Shown piece by piece: positions 19,126-26,902 of a stretch of DNA of 64,000 bases. The notes under the pieces are model-generated. The model had not been told where the DNA came from, did not search any database, and saw only the letters and a list, made by a program, of their open reading frames with translations. The stretch spans positions 248,001 through 312,000 of the forward strand of contig CANMVS010000002.1 of the NCBI GenBank assembly GCA_947501445.1, in the 5' to 3' direction. The DNA is from an uncultured Rhizobiaceae group bacterium (GTDB taxonomy: Bacteria; Pseudomonadota; Alphaproteobacteria; Rhizobiales; Rhizobiaceae). The first letter of the stretch is position 1. Each line of letters begins with the position of its first letter. A program made the translations under genes and the position numbers.

Positions 19126-20316
19126 ATGACACCCGTTACCTCCCCAGACAAAACCACACGCCCGGTTGATGAACCTATTCGCTGGTTACCTGTTTCGGCG
19201 GCAATTGCTGCAATATCGGCGGTAGGAATTGCCCTGGGTCTGGGATTGCCTTTGTTGAGCGTCGTTTTACAAAACAGCGGCGCTTCGGCAACGCTCATTG
19301 GCCTGAACTCAGCCATGGCAGGTGCAGCGTCTATTGCCATTGCGCCCTATTGCACCCGCATTGCACATCGCTTTGGGGTTGCAGACACCATGCTGCTGGC
19401 GACAGTCATTGCTGCGGCATCTATGGTCGGCTTTTTTCTTGCCCCACAAATATGGGCCTGGTTCCTGCTCAGAATTTCCTTTCATGGGGCAATAACGGTT
19501 CTTTTCATCCTGTCTGAATTCTGGATCAATGCTGCCGCACCGCCAGCACGCCGGGGCTTTATATTGGGCATTTACGCAACGGTTTTGTCATTGGGCTTTG
19601 CCGCCGGGCCACTGCTGTTTTCCATATTGGGCTCCATTGGTCCGACGCCCTTCATTGCCGGCGCGGTGATAATCATGCTCTCAACCATTCCAATCCTGCT
19701 GGCGCGGCGCGAGAGCCCCATTATTTCGACGTTACCTGGCGGACCATTTGTTAAATTTGTCGTTCTTGTGCCAACGGCCACAGCCGCTGTTTTTGTATTT
19801 GGTGCCGTAGAATCAGGCGGCTTTGCAATGTTCCCGGTATTTTCGTCGCGCCTGGGTTTTGGCGAAGTCGATGGCGCACTGCTGTTGACAACGATTGGAT
19901 TGGGCAACGTTTTGTTGCAGGTTCCTCTCGGACTGGTTTCAGATCGCATCGGTGACCGCCGCATATTGCTGTTTGCCTGTGCCGCCATTGGCCTGGTGGG
20001 CTGCGTGCTCATGCCGATCGTTTCTGGCAGCTGGTGGCTGCTGGCCGGTGTTCTGTTCATCTGGGGCGGCGTTGTCGCCGGACTATATACGGTGGGTCTG
20101 GCGCATCTGGGTTCACGTCTGCAAGACGGTGATCTGGCCTCAGCCAATGCCGCTTTCGTTTTCTGCTATGCAATTGGAATGCTGGTCGGGCCTCAGACAA
20201 TCGGCGCCACGATGGACCTTGTTGGAACCAACGGTTTTGCACTCAGTCTGTCAATTTTCTTTGTTTTTTACGTTGTTATCACGATTAGTCGCCTGATCTT
20301 CAATCCGGGCCGATGA
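19126..20316 (+). CDS. Major facilitator superfamily transporter (YcaD-like)
   Basis: 396 residues from ATG 19126, 7 bp after the NUDIX stop. An earlier in-frame start overlaps the NUDIX gene and gives no membrane-protein sequence. About twelve hydrophobic segments are present in two sets of six, with the MFS loop motif GLVSDRIGDRRILL between the second and third helices of the second half. The general pattern resembles the YcaD/YfkF group of putative drug or metabolite exporters. Substrate unknown. It is the last gene of the plus-strand run before the rpmG promoter. Confidence 0.88.
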   Translation: MTPVTSPDKTTRPVDEPIRWLPVSAAIAAISAVGIALGLGLPLLSVVLQNSGASATLIGLNSAMAGAASIAIAPYCTRIAHRFGVADTMLLATVIAAASMVGFFLAPQIWAWFLLRISFHGAITVLFILSEFWINAAAPPARRGFILGIYATVLSLGFAAGPLLFSILGSIGPTPFIAGAVIIMLSTIPILLARRESPIISTLPGGPFVKFVVLVPTATAAVFVFGAVESGGFAMFPVFSSRLGFGEVDGALLLTTIGLGNVLLQVPLGLVSDRIGDRRILLFACAAIGLVGCVLMPIVSGSWWLLAGVLFIWGGVVAGLYTVGLAHLGSRLQDGDLASANAAFVFCYAIGMLVGPQTIGATMDLVGTNGFALSLSIFFVFYVVITISRLIFNPGR

Positions 20317-20322
20317 TTGTAC

Positions 20323-20350
20323 TTGACTTTTCGCGCCCGATTTGTAGTTT
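20323..20350 (+). promoter_or_regulatory. Likely promoter of rpmG
   Basis: TTGACT (20323-20328) and TAGTTT (20345-20350) are separated by 16 bases, just after the MFS stop. This would start a transcript about 60 bases upstream of the L33 gene. It fits the housekeeping sigma consensus moderately well. Confidence 0.5.
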
Positions 20351-20419
20351 CCGGCCAGAATTGCGCCGTGGATGCTTTCTGGCAGTCCGCGGCTTCGTTT
20401 TTGCAAGGCAGGTAGAACA

Positions 20420-20587
20420 ATGGCTAAAGCCACCACAATCAAAATCAAGCTGCAGTCGACTGCAGATACCGGCTTCTTTTATGTAACCAAAAAGAACAGC
20501 CGCACCATGACTGAAAAAATGGTCAAAACCAAATATGACCCAGTCGTGAAAAAACACGTTGAATTCAAAGAAACCAAAATCAAATAG
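20420..20587 (+). CDS. rpmG: 50S ribosomal protein L33
   Basis: 55 residues, [20 protein letters not shown]..., the exact size and sequence style of bacterial L33. This is the form without the zinc-binding CxxC pairs (no cysteine is present). It sits in the large ribosomal subunit near the E site. The gene has its own probable promoter at 20323-20350 and a strong hairpin at 20705. The start is fixed by the conserved MAKA N-terminus. Confidence 0.97.
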   Translation: MAKATTIKIKLQSTADTGFFYVTKKNSRTMTEKMVKTKYDPVVKKHVEFKETKIK

Positions 20588-20704
20588 GTTTTGCAGTTTT
20601 CCTGTTTGGGGATATAGGCCGCCATACCCTAAGTATCGCAAGTATGCCTCTTCCCTTATTCAGAACTGATCAGTTGCGAAGCCGACCAATTGGTGGGTGT
20701 TTAA

Positions 20705-20743
20705 CACAAAAGCCGCTTCATTCGAAGCGGCTTTTGTGGTTTT
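20705..20743 (+). terminator. Strong intrinsic terminator downstream of rpmG
   Basis: CACAAAAGCCGCTTC-ATTC-GAAGCGGCTTTTGTG is a perfect 15-bp stem with a 4-base loop, followed by TTTT. It lies 117 bp after the rpmG stop and is nearly symmetric, so it could act on both strands. Confidence 0.8.
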
Positions 20744-21210
20744 GGGGGCTGGTCAGTTCAGGATGCGGTACGAGGAGGCCACAATTCCCGAAACCGACCA
20801 GCCGGCCCCACGACCCAGGAGATGCGGCGGACCTGAGCACCATGGGGTATTCGAATCAGCAGGCTTGCAGACAGCACATTTCGTGTTCTATCGCCGTTGT
20901 TATCCACAACTTTTGCTCATTGGAGCAAAAAAATCAACGTTTTCTTAACTAAATCAAATAACGAATTGCCGAAATGGTAAACAACGCAAACACCCGACCA
21001 CAGCAAAAACGACAGCTTCAATAAGCCATGCAGTGCGCATGGATGAGCTGAAGTCGCCTAAAGCGTTCTGCAATTAACATTGTGCAAAGCCTGTTGCTTT
21101 GAAGAAGTTCCAACATTCGTGCGGCTCAAACATGAAGCAAATGCGCTTTAGACCGTTTCACGTTTTGTCAGAAACGGGACAAGGGTGTCGGCCTTTGATT
21201 TTGTTGATGC
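20744..21210. other. Gene-free stretch between rpmG and pleD
   Basis: No convincing gene. It holds a stem GGCTGGTC/GACCAGCC (20747-20754 with 20796-20803, extended by a GGG/CCC pairing) with a loop of about 40 bases, and a small hairpin TTTTGCTC-ATTG-GAGCAAAA near 20913. A short open frame of 83 codons (20697-20948) begins inside the terminator and looks spurious. A structured RNA is possible but unsupported by a terminator or promoter. Confidence 0.4.
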
Positions 21211-21254
21211 ATTCAGGTTTTGCCGATTCCGTCAAAACCTGAATTGCTCTAGGC
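21211..21254 (-). repeat. Palindromic dispersed element overlapping the pleD stop
   Basis: ATTCAGGTTTTG (21211-21222) and CAAAACCTGAAT (21233-21244) form a perfect 12-bp inverted repeat around 10 bases, and the element extends to the pleD TAG. Its 5' half is repeated at the dprA stop (12688-12712). It may work as a transcription terminator for pleD, although no T-run follows. Confidence 0.6.
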
Positions 21255-22619
21255 GGCAATGGCCACGACGCGATTACGACCGCGGGATTTGGCCTCGTAT
21301 AGCGCCTTGTCGGCACGCTTGAGCAATGCCGAGGGTGTTTCATCAGGACCTGACAATGAGGACACACCAACAGAGGCCGTTATCAGCAACTCCTGCTTTG
21401 ACTGGTCCAGCTGAAATGGCTGATCTGCAATTTCAATGCGCAGCCTTTCCGCGATGACTTCCGCGGTTGACGCATCCGTATCCGGCAGCACAATGATAAA
21501 CTCTTCGCCGCCATGCCGGCATGCCAGATCAATGCCCCGAATTGCAAGGCGAATGCGTCTGGAAAATTCACACAACACCTGATCACCAGCATCATGACCA
21601 AAAGTGTCATTGACCCGTTTGAACCGATCCAGATCAATCGCCAGCACCGAAAGGTTGCGTGAACGCGCGAGCGACCGCTGAATAAGCAGTTGCATGTGCG
21701 TGTCGAGGTAGCGCCGATTGTAAAGGCCGGTAAGCGGATCGGTTACAGCCAGTTCAATGGAGTGCTGAACACTGAGGCGTAAATGATCATTGTAGCGCTT
21801 GCGCTTGAATTGGGTGTTGCAGCGCGCGATCAGCTCATTGGGCTCAATGGGGCGCACAATATAATCATTCACACCAAGCTCCAGCGCACGATTGACAATA
21901 CCCTCTTCCCCGGGTTCGCTTATCAGCAATACCGGTACAAATCGGGTTCGCTCAAGTGAGCGCAATTGCGAACACAAACGTAAGGGGTCGTAGTTTTCCA
22001 GATTGGTCGAAATGACGATCAATTCATAATTGTTCTCTGCGGCATCAAACAATGCGGCCTGAGGATCATTCATGACATTCAGATCTGCATGTTTTCGCAA
22101 AATCTGCCGTATTCGATCCTGCGAATTACGGCGCCCGTCGACCAGCAGTGCCTTGCCTTTTTCAGCCTTTGCAGCATCAATTCCAAGCAGATGATCGATA
22201 CCGATATCCTGCGCCGTCAACGCACGCATACGCAGCTCATCGGTCAGCGTTTTCAAACGCACCAGGCTTTTGACCCGCGCCATCAGCTGCTGATCATTGG
22301 CAGGTTTGGTGAGAAAATCATCGGCTCCTGCGCGCAGGCCCGTGACCCGGTCTGACGGTTGATCAAGCGATGTGACCATAACAACAGGTATATGCATGGT
22401 GGATTTGTCAGCCTTCAATCGCTCACAAACCTCAAACCCGTCCATTCCCGGCATCATGATGTCCAGTAAAACCAGATCCACCTGCCCGGCACGGCATATA
22501 TCAAGTGCCGTCTGTCCGTCATTAGCCGTCAACACTTCAAAATACTCGGCCAGCAGACGGGCTTCCAGCAATTTTACATTGGCGGGAATATCGTCAACGA
22601 CAAGAATACGGGCTGTCAT
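21249..22619 (-). CDS. pleD: Response regulator diguanylate cyclase PleD
   Basis: A 456-residue REC-REC-GGDEF protein that makes cyclic di-GMP and controls pole development and motility in Alphaproteobacteria. The first receiver has its phosphoacceptor at D53 (LLDIMMPGMDG). The second receiver (about 150-270) lacks the Asp and serves as an adaptor. The cyclase domain has the active signature RHGGEEFIIVLPDT, preceded at the right distance by RGID, the RxxD inhibitory site for product feedback. It lies 17 bp after divK on the same strand, the classical divK-pleD pair. It ends inside a palindromic repeat. Confidence 0.96.
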   Translation of the reverse strand: MTARILVVDDIPANVKLLEARLLAEYFEVLTANDGQTALDICRAGQVDLVLLDIMMPGMDGFEVCERLKADKSTMHIPVVMVTSLDQPSDRVTGLRAGADDFLTKPANDQQLMARVKSLVRLKTLTDELRMRALTAQDIGIDHLLGIDAAKAEKGKALLVDGRRNSQDRIRQILRKHADLNVMNDPQAALFDAAENNYELIVISTNLENYDPLRLCSQLRSLERTRFVPVLLISEPGEEGIVNRALELGVNDYIVRPIEPNELIARCNTQFKRKRYNDHLRLSVQHSIELAVTDPLTGLYNRRYLDTHMQLLIQRSLARSRNLSVLAIDLDRFKRVNDTFGHDAGDQVLCEFSRRIRLAIRGIDLACRHGGEEFIIVLPDTDASTAEVIAERLRIEIADQPFQLDQSKQELLITASVGVSSLSGPDETPSALLKRADKALYEAKSRGRNRVVAIAA

Positions 22620-22636
22620 AATAAAAATCCTTCAGC

Positions 22637-23008
22637 TTATCCGTCGCCCAGATAATTTTTAATCGTCTCAATGAATTTTGGTACAGAGATTGGCTTCGAC
22701 ATATATGCCTCGCACCCTCCCTGCCTGATCCGTTCCTCGTCGCCCTTCATCGCAAAGGCTGTCACTGCAATAATCGGGATCACGTGCAATTCGTCGTCTA
22801 CCTTGAGCCATTTTGTGACTTCAAGCCCGGATACCTCCGGCAGTTGTATGTCCATCAAAATAAGGTCCGGACGGTGCTCACGGGCCAAATCCAGTGCTTC
22901 GAGCCCATTGCGCGTCTGGATTGTTTCATACCCGGACGCCTCGATCAGATCGCGAAAGAGCTTCATATTCAGCTCGTTATCTTCGACTATCATCACCCGT
23001 TTAGGCAT
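22637..23008 (-). CDS. divK: Single-domain response regulator DivK
   Basis: 123 residues forming one receiver domain, with acidic pocket VEDNE near residues 8-12, phosphoacceptor D53 ([11 protein letters not shown]) and the conserved lysine in [10 protein letters not shown]. DivK receives phosphate from PleC/DivJ-type kinases and controls CtrA activity and asymmetric division. The adjacent pleD on the same strand supports orthology. GGAG lies 8 bases upstream of the ATG. Confidence 0.95.
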   Translation of the reverse strand: MPKRVMIVEDNELNMKLFRDLIEASGYETIQTRNGLEALDLAREHRPDLILMDIQLPEVSGLEVTKWLKVDDELHVIPIIAVTAFAMKGDEERIRQGGCEAYMSKPISVPKFIETIKNYLGDG

Positions 23009-23133
23009 TTCACGTGCTCCGTCAGTTTTCGATCTTGCTCTACTGTGTCCAGCGCCTATGCTGGCTGCCAGAAGCGAATCTCGAACCTTCTAAAATCAAT
23101 CCTAGTTCAATTTGGTTGAAGAAAAGCAAACTT

Positions 23134-23439
23134 GTGACGTCAAATCGAAGCAATCTTGAAAATAAACCGGAAACCGAGGCGCTGTGTATCGATATGCTGT
23201 CGTGGATTACCAAGGACGAGGATTTGATGCTGCGCTTTCTTGCATTGTCTGGCCTGGAAGCCGACACCATGCGCGATGCAGCCGGTGAGCCGGGATTTCT
23301 GGCGGGGGTCGTCAATTTTCTGATGGGACATGAACCAACCCTGATGGCCTATTGCGAGGCACGCGGTATTGCACCCGAACAGGTGGTTGCCGCATGGCAT
23401 GATCTTGGTGAAAGTTCCGCATTTGAGAACAGCATATGA
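23134..23439 (+). CDS. DUF3572 family protein
   Basis: About 101 residues from GTG 23134. A TTG at 23116 is an alternative start and the choice is uncertain. The conserved core runs from ALCIDMLSWITKDEDLMLRF to HDLGE and matches the short alpha-helical DUF3572 proteins found next to divK in Hyphomicrobiales. Function is unknown. It is divergent from divK and overlaps the following HAD gene by 4 bp (ATGA), so both are probably co-expressed. Confidence 0.8.
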   Translation: MTSNRSNLENKPETEALCIDMLSWITKDEDLMLRFLALSGLEADTMRDAAGEPGFLAGVVNFLMGHEPTLMAYCEARGIAPEQVVAAWHDLGESSAFENSI

Positions 23440-24089
23440 GTGATGGTCCCCCCACAGTTGGCCATACGGATCTCAAATTGCGTGACCGCGCGCTGGTTGT
23501 TTGCGATGTCGATGAGGTTGTTCTGGATTTTATCGCACCATTCGACAATTTCCTGCAGGCAAATGGCCACCAGTTGCTGCCGCGTTCCTTTCGACTGACA
23601 GGCAATGTCGTTGCCCTGGATGATGAAACCCGTGAGGCAAGCTCGTCAGCCGTCAACGATCTGCTGGAGGGCTTCTTTGCTGCACAGGACACATGGCAGA
23701 CACCGACACACAAAGCATCGTCTGCGCTGGCAAATGTCGCCGAAATTGCCGATGTCGTGTTTCTCACAGCCATGCCACCGCGACATTTTGATGTCCGGCG
23801 TGCCCTGCTGGATATGCATGGCATGACCTACCCTCTTGTTGCCACGGAAGATGACAAGGGACCATTGATCCGGCAAATTCATGCCGAACGCGCGCACCCG
23901 TTGTTCTTCATTGATGACATGGCCTACAACCTGAAATCCGTCAAACATCATGCGCCGCATACACATACGATCCATTTCATGAGCAATGTTCATTTCAGGT
24001 CCATGGCACCGCATCCTGGTGACGATGTTGCTCAGGCCCGTGATTGGGACGAAATCGAGCAGATCATTTTCGATTCCATCAACGCTTGA
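23436..24089 (+). CDS. HAD-superfamily hydrolase-like protein
   Basis: 217 residues. HAD motif I is VVCDVDEVVLDF (nucleophile Asp near residue 24), motif II is FLTAMPPRH with a Thr, and motif III is LFFIDDMAYNLKSV with the acidic pair. A helical cap of about 80 residues lies between motifs I and II. Together these indicate a phosphatase-type HAD fold, but the substrate is unknown. It is translationally coupled to the DUF3572 gene and sits upstream of dinB on the same strand. No signal peptide. Confidence 0.82.
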   Translation: MSDGPPTVGHTDLKLRDRALVVCDVDEVVLDFIAPFDNFLQANGHQLLPRSFRLTGNVVALDDETREASSSAVNDLLEGFFAAQDTWQTPTHKASSALANVAEIADVVFLTAMPPRHFDVRRALLDMHGMTYPLVATEDDKGPLIRQIHAERAHPLFFIDDMAYNLKSVKHHAPHTHTIHFMSNVHFRSMAPHPGDDVAQARDWDEIEQIIFDSINA

Positions 24090-24120
24090 TTGCCGATGTG
24101 AACCGGCGTAAACCCGAACT

Positions 24121-24135
24121 GTTCAACATTTGTTC
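24121..24135 (+). promoter_or_regulatory. LexA (SOS) box upstream of dinB
   Basis: GTTC-AACATTT-GTTC is a perfect match to the alphaproteobacterial LexA site GTTC-N7-GTTC. It ends 15 bp before the dinB ATG at 24151, so LexA would block transcription of this known SOS gene. It also argues against the TTG start at 24130, which lies inside the box. Confidence 0.8.
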
Positions 24136-24150
24136 CGCACGGGTACTGCT

Positions 24151-25479
24151 ATGCCTCAGCATGATCTGGATCCCAAATTTGGGTTTTGCCGTGACTGCCT
24201 GATCTATCAGGGCCAGGAAAATCGTCGTTGCATACAGTGCGGCAGCCCTCGGGTGCTGCGCCATGATGAGCTGTATGAACTGACGGTTGCGCATGTCGAC
24301 TGCGATGCATTTTATGCAACCGTGGAAAAACGCGACAATCCGGAACTGGCAGACAAACCGGTTATTATTGGTGGTGGCAAACGTGGCGTCGTATCGACCG
24401 CCTGCTATCTTGCAAGGATCCATGGTGTCCGTTCTGCCATGCCAATGTTCAAGGCGCTGGAAGCCTGTCCTCAGGCCGTCGTGGTGCGCCCTGACATGGA
24501 AAAATACAGCCGCGTCGGCAGACAGGTTCGCCAGATGATGGAAGAATTGACACCCTTGGTGCAGCCCATATCAATTGACGAGGCATTTCTGGAGCTGTCG
24601 GGAACCCAGGCCCTGCATCGCAACCCGCCTGCCCGCACGCTCGCCGATTTCGCCAATCGTGTTGAACGCGAAATCGGCATTACAGTGTCCGTTGGACTTT
24701 CCTACTGCAAATTTCTGGCCAAGGTTGCCTCTGACCTCGATAAACCACGGGGCTTTTCAATCATTGGCGCTGCCGAAGCGTTGACCTTCCTCAAGGATCG
24801 TCCGGTAACCACGATCTGGGGTGTTGGCAAGGCATTTGAGGCCACGCTGCGCAAGGATGGCATTACAACCATTGGACAACTTCAATTGATGGAGGAAGGC
24901 GACCTCATGCGGCGCTATGGCTCCATCGGTCAGCGGCTGTTCCATTTGTCCAGAGGCCAGGACACCAGAAGTGTACATACCCGCGACAGCGCCAAAAGCA
25001 TCTCCTCCGAAACAACATTCAATAGCGATTATGCCGACCGCACCACATTGGTGCCGGTTTTACGTTCGCTTTCTGAAAAAGTGGCCTATCGGTTGAAAAA
25101 GAGTGAAACGGCCGGCCATACAGTCGTGCTTAAACTCAAAAGTGCCGAGTTCAAACTGCGCACCCGTAATAAACGCCTCGATGATCCGACCTGCCTTGCA
25201 GACCGGATTTTCCATACCGGACTTTCACTGCTGGAACGCGAACTTGACGGAACCAAATACAGGCTTTTGGGCATCGGTGTATCCGATCTTACCAAGGCTG
25301 ATCTTGCAGACCCACCCGACCTTGTTGATCTTGAAGCAACACAAAGAGCCGTTGCCGAACGCGCCATCGACAAGGTGCGCGCCCGATTTGGCAAGGATGC
25401 TGTGGAAACCGGCTACACCTTTGGCCGCCATAAAGCTGCCCGCCCCCAACGCGATCAGGAAGGATCAGACAAGAGCTGA
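24151..25479 (+). CDS. dinB: DNA polymerase IV (Y family) with N-terminal zinc ribbon
   Basis: 442 residues from ATG 24151. The polymerase core shows [18 protein letters not shown] (catalytic Asp) and SIDEAFLEL (catalytic Asp-Glu), plus the helix-hairpin-helix region [12 protein letters not shown] and a little-finger domain. Before the core are about 40 residues with two Cys pairs (CRDCLIYQG and CIQCGSPRV), which look like a zinc ribbon and are seen in rhizobial homologues but not in E. coli DinB. It performs error-prone translesion synthesis. A perfect LexA box lies directly upstream. Convergent with the quinone reductase gene. Confidence 0.94.
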   Translation: MPQHDLDPKFGFCRDCLIYQGQENRRCIQCGSPRVLRHDELYELTVAHVDCDAFYATVEKRDNPELADKPVIIGGGKRGVVSTACYLARIHGVRSAMPMFKALEACPQAVVVRPDMEKYSRVGRQVRQMMEELTPLVQPISIDEAFLELSGTQALHRNPPARTLADFANRVEREIGITVSVGLSYCKFLAKVASDLDKPRGFSIIGAAEALTFLKDRPVTTIWGVGKAFEATLRKDGITTIGQLQLMEEGDLMRRYGSIGQRLFHLSRGQDTRSVHTRDSAKSISSETTFNSDYADRTTLVPVLRSLSEKVAYRLKKSETAGHTVVLKLKSAEFKLRTRNKRLDDPTCLADRIFHTGLSLLERELDGTKYRLLGIGVSDLTKADLADPPDLVDLEATQRAVAERAIDKVRARFGKDAVETGYTFGRHKAARPQRDQEGSDKS

Positions 25480-25511
25480 TTCACTCGAAATACCTGGCCA
25501 GCCGAAGGGGT

Positions 25512-26483
25512 TCACGGCACCAGAACAGTACAGCCCGTTGTGGTACGTCCCTCAAGTGCATCATGCGCAGCAGCAGCATCTTTCAAGGCAAAGCGCTGAT
25601 TGACATTTATTTTGATCGACCCGTCAGCGATCAGACCAAACAGCTGCTGGGCGGCCGTGTCCAGCCAACCGGGCAAGGCAGTAAAATGAAACAACACCGG
25701 CCGTGTGACATGAAATGAGCCTGCTGCAAGGTCAGGCAACTTGAATTCCGCGACGGGACCGGATGATTGCCCAAAGCTAACCATCGTTCCGTGATTCTTC
25801 AAACACTGCAGCGTACCCGGGTATGTGTCTTTGCCGACTGAATCGTAAACAACATCGACCCCCTCGGGCACAAGTTCACGCACTGCCTGTACAAAATCAG
25901 CCGAGCGGTAGTCGATGACATCTGCATAGCCATTTTGGCTGGCCAAAGCACATTTTTCAGCGCCGCCTGCCGTCCCTATGGGTGTAAGTCCCATGGCAGC
26001 GAGCCATTGACCGGCAATCAACCCGACACCACCGGCGGCGGCATGAAAGAGCACCTTTTGCCCCTCTTGTACCTTGAAACTGTCGTGCAGCAGATAACGC
26101 GCTGTCAGGCCCTTCAGCAATGCTGCTGCGGCGGTCTCATCTGATACACCGTCGGGTATTTTAACCAGCTGCCCGGCACTTATTGCCCGGTGTGTGGTGT
26201 AGCTTCCATTGGCGGTCGTATAGGCAACCCTGTCACCGATACGCAATGTATCAACACCCGGTCCAACCGCTTCGACAACCCCGGCGGCCTCCGAACCAAG
26301 CACCAGATTTTCATCCACAGCCCATGGGTAAAGCCCGGTGCGGAAATAGGTATCAATAAAGTTCACACCAATGGCCGTTTGGCGCAACAACACCTCGCCC
26401 TCGCCCGGCACAGGAACATCCATTTCAAGAACCTTGAGAACATCGCTGCCGCCAGGGCGTTCCGCTACAATTGAATAGGCCAC
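25512..26483 (-). CDS. NADPH:quinone oxidoreductase (zinc-free MDR family)
   Basis: A 323-residue medium-chain dehydrogenase/reductase of the Qor type. The N-terminal catalytic fold has GVNFIDTYFRTGLYP, and the Rossmann nucleotide site is HAAAGGVGLIAGQWLAAMG (around residue 148). The structural and catalytic zinc ligands of alcohol dehydrogenases are absent, which fits quinone reductases. The start is a GTG directly abutting the stop of the upstream AhpD-like gene (TAAGTG), so the two are coupled. It is probably the last gene of the dnaE transcript. Confidence 0.9.
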   Translation of the reverse strand: MAYSIVAERPGGSDVLKVLEMDVPVPGEGEVLLRQTAIGVNFIDTYFRTGLYPWAVDENLVLGSEAAGVVEAVGPGVDTLRIGDRVAYTTANGSYTTHRAISAGQLVKIPDGVSDETAAAALLKGLTARYLLHDSFKVQEGQKVLFHAAAGGVGLIAGQWLAAMGLTPIGTAGGAEKCALASQNGYADVIDYRSADFVQAVRELVPEGVDVVYDSVGKDTYPGTLQCLKNHGTMVSFGQSSGPVAEFKLPDLAAGSFHVTRPVLFHFTALPGWLDTAAQQLFGLIADGSIKINVNQRFALKDAAAAHDALEGRTTTGCTVLVP

Positions 26484-26891
26484 TTATGTATTCTCCCTGT
26501 TGAACACCGGGTCCACCGGTATTTGCAGTCCGTTAAGCAGTGCGTTGGTTCGGGACGCGGTTGATACAACCCGCAGCAAATCTGCGTATTCAGCATCGCT
26601 CATGCCTTTGGCCCGTGCAGCTGCCGTATGTGAATGCACACAATAGCTGCATGAATTTGCAATGGATACAGCAATATAGAGCATTTCCTTCGTCTTTGAA
26701 TCAAGAGCCGATGGTTGCGCCATGACAGATTTGACCCCTGTCCAGATTTCTTCCAACAGGTCCGGATCAAAGGCCAGATAGATCCACAGTTCATTTATGA
26801 AATCACTGCCACGTGTTTCGCGGATATCGTCAAATACCGCTTTTACCCGCGGGTCCGACTCGGGATCAACAGGCCGTTCAATTGCTGACAT
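26484..26891 (-). CDS. AhpD/carboxymuconolactone decarboxylase-like protein
   Basis: 135 residues from ATG 26891, which has AGGAG 8 bases upstream; a GTG at 26900 is less well placed. The redox motif CSYCVHSH (CxxC followed by His, near residues 83-90) is typical of the AhpD-like branch of the CMD family, whose members act as peroxidases or thiol-disulfide reductants. The substrate is unknown. It lies between dnaE (11 bp upstream) and the quinone reductase, suggesting a shared transcript with a redox theme. Confidence 0.85.
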   Translation of the reverse strand: MSAIERPVDPESDPRVKAVFDDIRETRGSDFINELWIYLAFDPDLLEEIWTGVKSVMAQPSALDSKTKEMLYIAVSIANSCSYCVHSHTAAARAKGMSDAEYADLLRVVSTASRTNALLNGLQIPVDPVFNRENT

Positions 26892-26902
26892 GACATGCAC
26901 TC

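Noticed and set aside
20870-20905. GTTC-TATCGCC-GTTG and similar near-LexA sites in gaps
   Set aside because: One base off consensus, with no promoter or gene in the right place; expected by chance.
20697-20948. 83-codon frame downstream of rpmG
   Set aside because: It starts inside the rpmG terminator region, has no ribosome site and no recognisable protein.
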